A DNA stretch of 64,000 nucleotides, taken from Micromonospora avicenniae (GTDB taxonomy: Bacteria > Actinomycetota > Actinomycetes > Mycobacteriales > Micromonosporaceae). This document shows positions 29,401-34,928 of the stretch, in pieces. The translations under genes and the position numbers were made by a program. The first letter of the stretch is position 1. The number at the start of each line of letters is the position of its first letter. Location of the stretch: the NCBI RefSeq assembly GCF_900156065.1, contig NZ_FTNF01000013.1, positions 152,431 to 216,430 of the forward strand. Reading direction: 5' to 3'. Under the pieces are notes generated by a model that was not told the DNA's origin, made no database searches, and saw nothing but the letters and a program-made list of their open reading frames with translations.

Positions 29401-31984
29401 CCGTCGGCGTGGAGGAGTCGCGGGCCGGCGGCGGACCGTCCGGGCGTACCGACGAGGGCCCGTCGGCACGCGACGGCGTAGGACCATCCGCACGCGGCGG
29501 GACATGGCCGTCGGTACGCGGCGAGACAGGGCCGTCCGTACGCGGCGGTGCCCAGCCGTCCGTGCGGGGCGACGTCGGGCCGTCCACGCGGGGCGACATC
29601 GGGCCATCCACGCGGGGCGGGACAGGACCGTCGGTACGCGTCGGCGGGGTGTCGCCCCGGAGGGCGGGCGCGGTGTCCGCCCGGGCCGGCGGGGCGGTGT
29701 CGGCGCGTGCTCCGGAGGGCGGATCCGTCGGCCGCTCCGAATCCGTGCGCGGCGGCGGCACGTCGCCCGACCGGTGGTCGGAATGCGGCCGGGTCGGAGC
29801 GGTTTCGGTGGGATGCTGCCCGGCGGTGTCGCGGGGCGACGCGGGCGGGTCCGAGCGGGTGCGCTCCGGTGGAGGTCCATCACCGGGCTCGCGCTGCTCC
29901 GGCCCGCTCGGGTCGTCACCGATCCGATCCGGCACCGTCTCCCGGGTGGCGGGGTGCTCGGGGCTGCGGTCCCCGGGCGGCCGCTCGCCCGGCGGCACCG
30001 AGTCGGTCGTCGAGCGCTGTGGCGGCGAGTCGGTGGGCGTACGGTCGAGCACCGGCGAGCTGTGCTCCGGTCGGGTGGGCTCTCCGATCGGCCGCGACGG
30101 GTCGGTGTTCCGGATCCCGACATCCCCGGTACGGCCGCCGGACGTCGGGTGGGCGGGCTGGCGCGGGCCGCCACCGCCACCACCACCGTCCCCGCCGCTC
30201 GTCCCGCCGACCAGGTTCGTACGCTGCGGGACGTCGGTGGTGGGCAGTTGTGCCAGTGGCGCGTGCGGGGCGGGCGGCTCGGACCGGATGACGTCCCCGT
30301 CGACCACGTGCGGGGTCGGCGACTGACCACCGTCCCGGGAGAGGACGGTCCCGTCGGCGCCGATGCTTCCACCGTCGATCCGGGTGCCGCTGGGATCGAC
30401 CCGCTGCCAGGAGGCGCCGTGCTCGCTGTAGGTGACCTGCAGCCCGTCGGCTCGGTCGATCGCGCCGATGCCCTCGGGGAGCACCACCACGTCGTGGCCG
30501 ATCCGCAGGGTGCTGCCGACGTTGACGGCCTCCATCTTGTTCTGTGCGCCGAAGATCGCGCCGGCCTTGGCTCCCTCGGCACCGCCGTGCAGGATCTCGG
30601 TGACGTTCTCCCGGGTGATGTTCGTGAAGTCGAGCTTGCCCTGCGCGGCGAGCGTCGCCGCCGACATGCCCGCGCCGACCACGCCGCCGCCGACGACGTG
30701 CCCGGTGATGCCGCCGAACATCGAGGCGCCGAAGACGCCGCCCTGGAGCGTGGACATGCCCAGCTGCCCCAGGTCGAGGCTGGTCCGCTCGCCACCGGCG
30801 ATCTGGTACATCTGGCCGAGCAGGTCACCGGCGCCCATGAAGCCGGCACCGAACGCCACCCGGGTGCCGACGTACTTTGCCAATTCCCGGCTGAACGTGG
30901 TGGCGGCGATCTCGCGGGCCGCGTACTGGCTCAGCGCCTCGCGGCTGACCTGCTCGAACACCTCATTGCCGGCCATCCGGGTCAAGGAGGTGCCCGCCGC
31001 GCGGCCGGCAAGGTCGGTGCCGACCCGGGAGCCGAACTTACGGAGCAGCTGCTCCTCGATCTCCTTGGCCAGCTGGTTGCGGGCGGCGAGCAGACCACGT
31101 CCGGCGAGTCGCCGGGACTCCAACCCGGCCTCGCGGCCGAGCTGGCGGAGCAGCTCGCGGTTGGTGACGCTGCGCAGCCACTGCCCGGCCATCCGGTCCG
31201 CCACGGAGCGGGCGATCACGTTGCGGGGCAGGACGCCGCGGGCGACGGTCGAGCCCCCCTGCCGGATCAGGGTGGGCAGGGTGTGCCGCAAAAGGGTGGG
31301 CAGCTCGTGCCGGATCAGGTTCGGTAGCTGGGTGGTCACCAGCCTGGGCAGTTGGGTACGGACCAGGTTGGGCAGCTGGGTACGGATCAGGGTGGGCAGC
31401 GCCCGGGTCACCAGCGCGGTCACCTCGGCGAGCGCCGCGCGTATCGAGATGCTGCCGATCGCGCGCATCGCGTTGCTGGCGGCGACGCTGATCGCCGTGC
31501 GGCAGGCGGCGAAGGCGCCGGGAATCCCGGCGGTGGAGAGGCCGAGCGACGGAATGGCCGCGGCGACCAGCATGAAGAGCGAGACCGCGAGCATGATCAG
31601 GCCGATCAGGGCCATGAACTTCATGAGCTCGATCTGCAGCCCGAAGCTCTGTACGGCCTGCTCCATGGAGGCGAGCGTGTCGACCGATCCAGCGAGCGAC
31701 TCGACGTACTTGTACCACTCCTCGGCGAACACCGTGGACGCGCCGTCGCCGCTCCAGTTGTCCAGGATGCCGTCGGCCGCGTGCACGGCCTCCTCGTAGA
31801 ACCTGCCGAGTGCCTGGGCGGCGTCGGCCCAGGTGTCGGCGAGATCGTAGACGGCGCCGATGTCCGACTCGGGGATCTTGCCGATCAGGATCTCGCCGAC
31901 GGTGGAACGGACCCCGGGGATCGCGGCTTCGAGGTCGGAGAACCATTCCAGGATCTCGGCGAGCGCGTGGTCACTGTCGCTCAC
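20432..31984 (-). CDS. Giant WXG100-like polymorphic toxin ending in an ADP-ribosyltransferase
   Basis: A 3850-codon frame from a GTG behind GGGAAGGGG. Residues 1-115: WXG100-like helical domain with NWSGDG and a YxxxE secretion motif (YKYVE). About 118-165: membrane-active segment. About 197-240: TQLPxLxR repeats. About 245-480: helical Gly-rich region. About 560-940: Pro/Arg/Asp linker. About 945-1082: toxin-like domain with HELAES. About 1085-1250: stretch overprinted by two small genes in another frame, where the toxin frame loses normal codon bias. About 1917: HESMH zinc-peptidase motif. About 2250-2300: WGQRPxEPQQ repeats. About 2587: GNAT-like VQGNGFA and GGYAWARDGYDW. About 2898: HEAAEL. 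About 3730-3805: ADP-ribosyltransferase with YRGDW, FLSVS and DEEAVFPP (R-S-E type). Probably exported by the ESX system. Whether the frame yields one protein or two is open. Confidence 0.75.
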   Translation of the reverse strand: MSDSDHALAEILEWFSDLEAAIPGVRSTVGEILIGKIPESDIGAVYDLADTWADAAQALGRFYEEAVHAADGILDNWSGDGASTVFAEEWYKYVESLAGSVDTLASMEQAVQSFGLQIELMKFMALIGLIMLAVSLFMLVAAAIPSLGLSTAGIPGAFAACRTAISVAASNAMRAIGSISIRAALAEVTALVTRALPTLIRTQLPNLVRTQLPRLVTTQLPNLIRHELPTLLRHTLPTLIRQGGSTVARGVLPRNVIARSVADRMAGQWLRSVTNRELLRQLGREAGLESRRLAGRGLLAARNQLAKEIEEQLLRKFGSRVGTDLAGRAAGTSLTRMAGNEVFEQVSREALSQYAAREIAATTFSRELAKYVGTRVAFGAGFMGAGDLLGQMYQIAGGERTSLDLGQLGMSTLQGGVFGASMFGGITGHVVGGGVVGAGMSAATLAAQGKLDFTNITRENVTEILHGGAEGAKAGAIFGAQNKMEAVNVGSTLRIGHDVVVLPEGIGAIDRADGLQVTYSEHGASWQRVDPSGTRIDGGSIGADGTVLSRDGGQSPTPHVVDGDVIRSEPPAPHAPLAQLPTTDVPQRTNLVGGTSGGDGGGGGGGPRQPAHPTSGGRTGDVGIRNTDPSRPIGEPTRPEHSSPVLDRTPTDSPPQRSTTDSVPPGERPPGDRSPEHPATRETVPDRIGDDPSGPEQREPGDGPPPERTRSDPPASPRDTAGQHPTETAPTRPHSDHRSGDVPPPRTDSERPTDPPSGARADTAPPARADTAPALRGDTPPTRTDGPVPPRVDGPMSPRVDGPTSPRTDGWAPPRTDGPVSPRTDGHVPPRADGPTPSRADGPSSVRPDGPPPARDSSTPTGRPDTTTIRDGQRGPTDPVQDRPTGAGDRNGGPAVRDEHGSPPNRHQDPPAPVRADEQHTDPTAAEAQTGASIRPRDELRAQEWAAKAYDRFRADPGDVPEIATHLADVERPNGTIGFSHAEIARVKQHLMFDEHTLRDYPDGWERRRFDADEDIAEAWIRLREGRHLEPDLVLLEHELAESGYMRVHPDATYPEAHAHAQSLFNWERVAPGRTGEDLDSAYPRRTGDGDSGGLRTDSTGQSGGRIQLRLPGEGSATGHPEGLPAGDAAGRGGGHAVPEGVRQDPADAGRGGDLAGRGELRGVTPETPSSSRSADGGTAGLRTDPGRQPDGGIHLRVPDDGSSTGHPEGHGRGESDGRAEGLGLRGGLREDHAVPPQRGPLASEGQLRGVASADGRVPFELVPVEPRPVGPSVPMPEAVRSTFDGHIGDLLAGRDPGPVDQPHRASWDESTRLLTVEYPDGVTVRVALQVNSSLPPGQPVVLRPGLEVEHGQWVQREPAGVVLPDHLPTDPNTRAAFVDRQLGDAWSTLHRELHQVLDRPVEPPSPRGDGTTRTDTSRTEIGPRSDRMPTDGGPRTDRTPSDPSRTDSTRTDTSRNDGTTRTERPRDDAAGPRTDRDDAAGPRSEREDATGPRAERDDAAGPRADRDGNPTEPRPGPDANDPAPVRPEHDARADGMPESPRDTAATPRPEEPPRRVDEPSLVELERSLHPDPPVLDRVTLRDATPSDPAPPRPLTPDTVRGLLADAGTPEQVRGWARDHLAVRQEDGSYVPRSQAEIDAAVTRLHEETAAVVESHVPADPSATPEGAVHPEQAVRPGDSPIVQELAPSKNFPPHRTRTGAELPEQVHELVQRAKENLLARYPETAVAARIADLDAIGGIADRLQTAADAARESGRLGDVVQGVRDLSRAVNDYADQYRDWRDFERGGDYADPGWRDLDGVDPLNSVEMATRVVSVDPQTHRFHVLDQAIAIAKIGDVLGPAFEGHAARTFERVIPKDMESVEALIPEQLRDPNLEEWIQGPARGGFDTVTEILYVDPRDAGGLDRPISAVAATVVHESMHRLQPNPDVVARHVMQPAPEGPPRMDVVGEVLTPLRFEGEFQAFAVQQQFLRGLAGFRALDHAGDPRLPRSDSYQEMADWTPQQMRDHIVKQYVRTPDRAHIPDHLLDRLMALTPESILERARLSIDEANFPIADGRRQGTFYGPMTREVAEQHGINLDAVGRDQAARAVSPLADQSAATPDTSVPRNGTDSLPLAEWGPGRDGEPHWSPEQQSPYTAPPWRADGPPIGATPPWHTSPPAQGSGAHHEGQLARPEPERRPNVLSRALRRITGLFGGADPVSRAPEPGPTTQPWAPRPGEPSQGGLGQWGGQRPAEPTFGSWGQRPGEPIHGDTGPWGQRPAAPQQWGQHQAEPQQWGQRPNEPQQWGQRPAEPQQWGQRPGEATPSWRPGETFPPAHDPYPGRGWPPETDPGHTGTAGRPGVDPYTGQARPTDGPAWGAPERAPEPATPAWSAPETAADRPGWTDGPERTATEPISTDGRTNLALSERRFALEELRASTDPVHQAQVRADIQRIDADLAQRGYPVHQLERVPEADGPTAADAPASDGRDHSRHDEIWSDPPWRQEDRRPSLDELIPSSEEEATAWGDSVRREFADQLDGREFAGLRIRVDLEDQYSVSVYRNEVVVRADVQDANGVNAGRVVRSFQRDHNGSLFVEHVSLKLEDRVQGNGFAREFNDSLIDWYRYSGVERIEVHAASTVGGYAWARDGYDWAANTEHRADAVLNRLRVELRGLDADVDMARRLAADDPDVDADGLRKRYGTTDPEQVAREVQRQREAAEQILERARTSSFGSARYPTPFEISQAGWGDHHHGREASWVGKRALLGADWKGVKEISDTGPLYPRSAHSQGMPRVPDPSSIHSLLSGDGHPPVTAARVPEGEFHGYGRDVPEPDVVRQLGDDALRQVVETLPDHSPLKGVRLELTTVPADALPDGAVARSVPIDAQGRDLPHGTVPPQDGGWRVELSDRASDVNVARAIAHEAAELTAIRERADGGLDPFTPDALVPGAMADGAMLSPHDHGRLAEAEVLADLLRDPAQAAHARSELRALRDHLGLHPDDPGAPARLRMLDGRISDTGRDALLGRDRPPAESTRPPMDVGPARATDGEAVPVPARDGEGPVPGRDGEGPVSDRDGEGSVSDRVEADPMPDRSDSAELGMPDRSDSAELAVPERAEAAAATYPARTTRVPFDFERFLNDPRWADEATRFEQRLGAYYFRDPEVLDTVRTALTRMRDIVVDLTEPRPGETPAQVKARVESAFFRDDAKDSAGQVGSGVGFDRLIAEGNLRETMTAFYNAAYTNWKNPHTLSHALRAVLDGDRWEQARAAGVDVPAVRRMGELLDGNLNRVMPEVLQEKLRFGRDFFATGNVARNSEHGIRDLVEMTVSQHARDDRHPDVQQELATTPDHYARLGTPLGQLERAYVDQVQRQKTGESLGEHDKLPWREGVVAHDTDHGPWARWVGRDGFPVIDGVSGTTARMLTAARFIGLDGPQLERFLSGLMGWMLPARDHSLFEILRGSEIAGVARVDVRPPGTRFTAVDLYRALPDIDLPTLRREVGVDGLLPHEARYLEHAVDPRGFSETQHKVPQIADRLWPQLERGQVRDADLADWLRRNGIDPTDSAAVRELGQRLSKPHVMALTVYTRHSHYLINNVIRSHLFTGALGEAPAKGLFEHKVRQLVKNYLDNIAAGTKALPLPLKLRPVVHDGEGHLTSRSPLRGSAEHWVEARRRALDAEQRAETHRTAGNELEARRADSEVRRANRAMDAAWKQLKSQLRSVSPGLLDEMQWHADMVHDAMMQLPAVGSPDRPVIAYRGDWTTPVYSPIYGNSWLPHGTAREFLSVSRRLDVAVRFMSENPASGGKVLVVYRLTGQQARDISVFSSFATDEEAVFPPRSRTVRIVDDQLVEAVRNQLPAEFRDDCEIIIMEEAHRS
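25080..25230 (-). repeat. WGQRPxEPQQ coding repeats in the toxin gene
   Basis: Five or so units of about 30 bases encoding WGQRPxEPQQ, with near-identical copies, fall in a Pro/Gln-rich linker of the giant toxin gene. They separate the HExxH-containing part from the GNAT-like part. Such repeats are good substrates for recombination between toxin genes. Confidence 0.7.
28231..28458 (-). CDS. Small probable immunity protein nested in toxin gene, copy 2
   Basis: 75 residues from the ATG at 28458, preceded by AAGGAG, in a different frame of the same strand as the giant toxin. Opens MAALLDFELIREDSQTVEYT and ends GSYAA. By eye its third codon positions are mostly G or C, while the toxin frame here has many A/T third positions, so this is the frame under selection. 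A near-duplicate lies 33 bases upstream. It follows a toxin-like domain, so it is probably an immunity or orphan immunity gene. Its stop falls exactly where the toxin frame returns to normal coding character. Confidence 0.78.
   Translation of the reverse strand: MAALLDFELIREDSQTVEYTFGYPTMDRRLVIQKATGEGNPTDELKDSDYAAVYVKITRFHRSEARWPQKGSYAA
28492..28719 (-). CDS. Small probable immunity protein nested in toxin gene, copy 1
   Basis: 75 residues from the ATG at 28719 with GAGGAG upstream. Opens MAILVDFELIRQDSREVEYS, contains DRRLVIQK, ends GGSYAA and is followed by TAA. Paralogue of the gene at 28231, in the same frame, so the pair is a tandem duplication. It begins about 20 codons after the end of the HELAES toxin-like domain of the giant frame. 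That order (toxin domain, then immunity gene) is the one seen in toxin cassettes. The 75-residue family has no function I can name with certainty. Confidence 0.8.
   Translation of the reverse strand: MAILVDFELIRQDSREVEYSFGFPEKDRRLVIQKDSRQGMPLDGAEDMQYRKAYGKILRMQAEAATWPAGGSYAA
29420..29640 (-). repeat. DGPxxPRxDG coding repeats in the toxin gene
   Basis: Roughly ten short units coding for variants of DGPxSPRxDG or DGPxPPRTDG in the linker just before the first toxin-like domain of the giant frame. Units are 24-30 bases with strong nucleotide similarity. This low-complexity linker precedes the variable toxin part and may mark a recombination zone. Confidence 0.65.
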
Positions 31985-32029
31985 GCGCAGCCCCTTCCCT
32001 CACCGCCGTGCTCCACGGCCGGCCCACGG

Positions 32030-32404
32030 TCAGCTGCGGCCACCAGCCCGGTTGATCTGGTTGCGGTTGTCGTCGTCGACGCCGGTGTAGCTCCACATGG
32101 CGTCGGCGGCGTACTTGCCGAGCTGCGTCATCGCCTCGCCCAGCTTCGGCATGCTGGCCTTGACGGCCTCGTTCATCGGCTGCGCGCCACCGTCGGGCGC
32201 CTCGATCGACTTGTGGTACGTCTTGAGGAACTCCTCGACGAACTCGTCCCCGCGCGGCAGCGTGCCGTGCGCGTTCTCCATCGCCGTGACCGCCGCGAGC
32301 TTGACCTGCATCGTCGAGGAGATGGAGATCCCGCTGGAGCTGAGGTGGTTGGCGATGCCGATGATGTCGGCGACGCTGGACTTGATCTCGACGAAGTTAC
32401 TCAT
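32030..32404 (-). CDS. WXG100-like helical ESX protein with YxxxD signal
   Basis: 124 residues, all helical, no signal peptide. There is no W-x-G turn, but the second helix is followed by YTGVD, which fits the YxxxD/E export motif of type VII substrates. The start overlaps the YbaB-like gene by 8 bases, with GGGGAA upstream. It lies directly before the giant toxin gene, so it probably acts as its secretion partner or targeting chaperone, like the small helical partners of LXG toxins. Confidence 0.72.
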   Translation of the reverse strand: MSNFVEIKSSVADIIGIANHLSSSGISISSTMQVKLAAVTAMENAHGTLPRGDEFVEEFLKTYHKSIEAPDGGAQPMNEAVKASMPKLGEAMTQLGKYAADAMWSYTGVDDDNRNQINRAGGRS

Positions 32405-32798
32405 CGTCGTTCCCCTTCACGAGCACGTCCGCGTCGTGGCTGTGCAGCATCTTCTGTAGCTGGTCCCCGCCTGGTGCGAGCCGCCGCAGGTCGGGGGCGA
32501 GACTGCTGTCGAGGATCTCCTTGGACTGCTCGGCGGCATCTTCGACGGCCATCCGGACGGTGGCCACGATCGTCGCCGCGAGCGCCTTCGAGTTGGGGTG
32601 CCGGAAGACCCGCGGGTCGATCTCGAGCTCGAGCAGGTGACCACGGGGGCCGACCACCGCCTTGATGGTCTGGTCGTCGGACCAGGCCGTACCGGTCACC
32701 TTGAGCATCCGGCTCTGCACCTCGTCCATCCCGGACCAGGCCTTCTTGAGGTCACCGATCATGGCGCTCAACGCGCCGAAGTTCGGTCGTTCCTCCAT
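32397..32798 (-). CDS. YbaB/EbfC-family protein in the toxin operon
   Basis: 133 residues from the ATG at 32798, with GGAGGGG upstream; the longer frame begins in non-coding-looking sequence. The core (GTAWSDDQTIKAVVGPRGHLLELEIDP... then VRMAVEDAAEQSKEIL) matches the YbaB/EbfC fold. Classical YbaB binds DNA near recR, but actinobacterial ESX and toxin loci often carry divergent YbaB-like proteins that probably act in secretion. First gene of the operon leading into the toxin. Confidence 0.78.
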   Translation of the reverse strand: MEERPNFGALSAMIGDLKKAWSGMDEVQSRMLKVTGTAWSDDQTIKAVVGPRGHLLELEIDPRVFRHPNSKALAATIVATVRMAVEDAAEQSKEILDSSLAPDLRRLAPGGDQLQKMLHSHDADVLVKGNDDE

Positions 32799-32886
32799 CG
32801 CCCCTCCCCCAAAGGTCGCCGACGGCAGCCTAGCGAAAACCTCGCCGCGCGGCCGCCCCGCCGGCCCGGTCGTGAATCGGCGGGCC

Positions 32887-32925
32887 GGTCGGGCCGCCTC
32901 CCTCATGGACGGAGGCGGCCCGACC
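32887..32925 (-). terminator. Strong hairpin after the Esx pair
   Basis: A perfect 15-bp stem, starting GGTCGGGCC and closing on a 9-base loop, lies 7 bases after the stop of the WXG100 gene at 32932. It separates the Esx pair from the YbaB-toxin operon that follows on the same strand. Confidence 0.75.
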
Positions 32926-32931
32926 CGTCCG

Positions 32932-33222
32932 TCACATGCCGGCGGCGATCGCCCGGTCGACCTGCTGCATCCGGTCGGCGGAGGCGCCGAGCTTCACTCC
33001 GACGCGCATCAGCGCGTCCTTGATCTCGTTGGCGCCCTGGTTCCACTTCTGCCGGGCCTCGTCGCACGCCTGACCCGCCGCACCCTGCCAGTCCGCAGCG
33101 AAGAGCTGGGTGAACTGGGTGTAGAGGTCCTGGAGGGCACCGTCCATGTGGCCCTGGTAGGTGCCGATGGCGGTCGCCACGTCTGAGATCTGGCCGAAGT
33201 TGTAGGTGATGGGACTGGTCAC
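32932..33222 (-). CDS. WXG100 family protein (EsxA/EsxB-like)
   Basis: 96 residues, the standard WXG100 size. Two helices joined by a turn with W-Q-G (FAADWQGAAGQACDEA). GTG start with AGAGGTGA 7 bases upstream. These proteins leave the cell as helical-hairpin dimers through the ESX channel. Its partner is probably the protein encoded 33 bases upstream. This one has no clear YxxxD/E tail, so the export signal would come from the partner. Confidence 0.9.
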   Translation of the reverse strand: MTSPITYNFGQISDVATAIGTYQGHMDGALQDLYTQFTQLFAADWQGAAGQACDEARQKWNQGANEIKDALMRVGVKLGASADRMQQVDRAIAAGM

Positions 33223-33255
33223 TGGAATGTCACCTCTCGCTCGTCGCTTGCGGCC

Positions 33256-33615
33256 TCAGCCACGCAGGATGCTCATCACGCTGGTGTCGCCGGTCTCGGC
33301 AGCGGCGTTACGGATCTCGGTCGCCGCGTCCTCGTCGTTCACCCCGTACTGCGTCGCGGCGTTGGTCATCTTGCCGGACAGCTCGTCGAGCGCCGTGATG
33401 ATCGTCCGCAGACCGTCGTTGAGCTGAACCGAGACGTCTTGCAGGGCGTTGTTCGCCGAGCCCCGCATGCCGCCGCCGCCCAGGGTCTGGATCCGCTCGA
33501 TGAGCTGGGCCATGCCCTGCGCGAGACTCTCGCCGGTGTCGTTGCAACGCTGCGCCATTGCGTTGAGCTGTTCCTGGGTGGCGTGAACCTGACCCAGTCC
33601 TGGAGTATCGGTCAA
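33256..33615 (-). CDS. WXG100-like protein with YxxxD export motif
   Basis: 119 residues from a TTG at 33615 (GGTGA upstream; the start is not certain). A helical hairpin where the W-x-G turn is M-R-G (GGGGMRGSANNAL), followed by the second helix and YGVND, which matches YxxxD. Together with the WXG100 gene 33 bases downstream it makes the usual Esx dimer, with this one carrying the secretion signal. The promoter is probably in the 247-base divergent gap to the gene at 33863. Confidence 0.82.
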   Translation of the reverse strand: MTDTPGLGQVHATQEQLNAMAQRCNDTGESLAQGMAQLIERIQTLGGGGMRGSANNALQDVSVQLNDGLRTIITALDELSGKMTNAATQYGVNDEDAATEIRNAAAETGDTSVMSILRG

Positions 33616-33862
33616 GGTGGACTCACCCGCTCCTCTGCTCGCGCCCCCCGTTCAGGGAAGCGTCCCCTTGATGTATGGCCGTGTCCGGCCGATGCTGACG
33701 GTAGCGTCCCGTGCCGAATCGGGCTACCTCGATCGGTCTGATGTGGTGCATGATGACAGGCTGTGACCGATCGCCGGTACCCGCGTGTCGCCGGTAGAAG
33801 TTAGGCTGTGCATCGATCTGTGCACACTCGGGCGGGGGCCCGCCGCACCAGGGGAGGGTCGA

Positions 33863-34909
33863 GTGGCGGAGGAGAATCCGTACCAGCGGGAGACCGATCT
33901 CAACACCCGCAAGGACTGGCTCGCCGACCAGAAGCCGGTCGACGTCGACATCGACGGCATGGTCGACTACGGCAAGAACATGGTCACCATCCGCGACAAC
34001 CTGCAGAGCCACGGCGGGCAGCTGAATCTGCTCAACGAGATGCCGGCCGCCGCCTGGGAGGGTGCGGTGCTCCCCGAGGCGAAGTACATGAGGTCGCAGA
34101 TGCTCCAGAACTCCGGCGAGCTGCAGCAGTACATCACCTACCTGGGCACCGCCCTGACGAACACCGGCATGGCCGCGCAGACCATCGCCGACGCCTATTC
34201 CTCGACCGACGGCTGGTCAGCGGCTTCGCTGGACGCGGTGCGGTTCGCCTTCGGCGACACGGACGCGCCACGACCGCCGGGCCTGCCCCCCTTCATCACC
34301 GGTAAGACCTACTGGGACCAGTACTTCGAGAATCTGTCCGGAGCGGGCCAGGACGGAGCCGAGAACGAGGGCACGGGCGAGAAGAAGTTCACGGACACCG
34401 GCCAGCCGGTCGTCAACCCCGACGGCAGCATCACCCACACCTCCGTCGCCCCGGACGGCAGCGTCCAGCTGATGACCACGCAGATGCTGCCGGGCGGTGG
34501 AACGCTGGTCACGTACGTCACCAAGGACCCGTCCGGCAAGGTGATCAGCACCACCAGCAGCAAGACCACCACGGTCGTGCGGGACAACTCGACGATCACC
34601 ACGACCACCGACTACGACGCCCACGGCAAGCCGACCGGGGGCCACCGGCAGACCGACAGCTACGGCGCGGACGGAAGCCGCAGTCAGACCGACGAGAAGT
34701 TGGGTGCCGACGGCAAGCCGACCTCGAAGACCGTCGACCAGCACAACGCCGACGGCACCCGGCACGTCACCGAGACGGACGGCAAGGGCAAGGTCACCCA
34801 GGAGCTGCACACCGGGCAGGACACGGAGGGCGTGAGCACTTCCGATGCCCTCGACTCCCCGAGCAAGAGCGCGCTTGAGGAGATCAAGCAGCACGACTAC
34901 GGCATCTGA
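33863..34909 (+). CDS. ESX-associated WXG-like protein with Thr-rich repeat tail
   Basis: 348 residues from the GTG at 33863, with GGGGAGGG 4 bases upstream. The first 160 residues are helical with W-E-G (PAAAWEGAVLPEA) and a later YSSTD (YxxxD): a long WXG-type domain. The rest is a Thr/Asp/Gly-rich tail with repeated DGS/DGK and TTTT-type strands (TSVAPDGSVQ, GKVISTTSSK, ADGSRSQTDEKLGADGKP), resembling YD/RHS-like beta repeats in style. No cysteine-rich or catalytic motif is visible. Probably a secreted ESX substrate. The following gene starts 20 bases downstream. Confidence 0.75.
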   Translation: MAEENPYQRETDLNTRKDWLADQKPVDVDIDGMVDYGKNMVTIRDNLQSHGGQLNLLNEMPAAAWEGAVLPEAKYMRSQMLQNSGELQQYITYLGTALTNTGMAAQTIADAYSSTDGWSAASLDAVRFAFGDTDAPRPPGLPPFITGKTYWDQYFENLSGAGQDGAENEGTGEKKFTDTGQPVVNPDGSITHTSVAPDGSVQLMTTQMLPGGGTLVTYVTKDPSGKVISTTSSKTTTVVRDNSTITTTTDYDAHGKPTGGHRQTDSYGADGSRSQTDEKLGADGKPTSKTVDQHNADGTRHVTETDGKGKVTQELHTGQDTEGVSTSDALDSPSKSALEEIKQHDYGI

Positions 34910-34928
34910 GCCAGGGAGGAAAGACGCC

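Noticed and set aside
28492..30849. Very long frame leading into the nested small gene from far upstream
   Set aside because: Only its last 75 codons have normal coding character and a ribosome binding site. The upstream part is a shifted reading of the toxin gene.
28553..31327. Open frame of 924 codons on the plus strand across the toxin N-terminus
   Set aside because: Low-complexity product and poor codon pattern; antisense shadow of the toxin gene.
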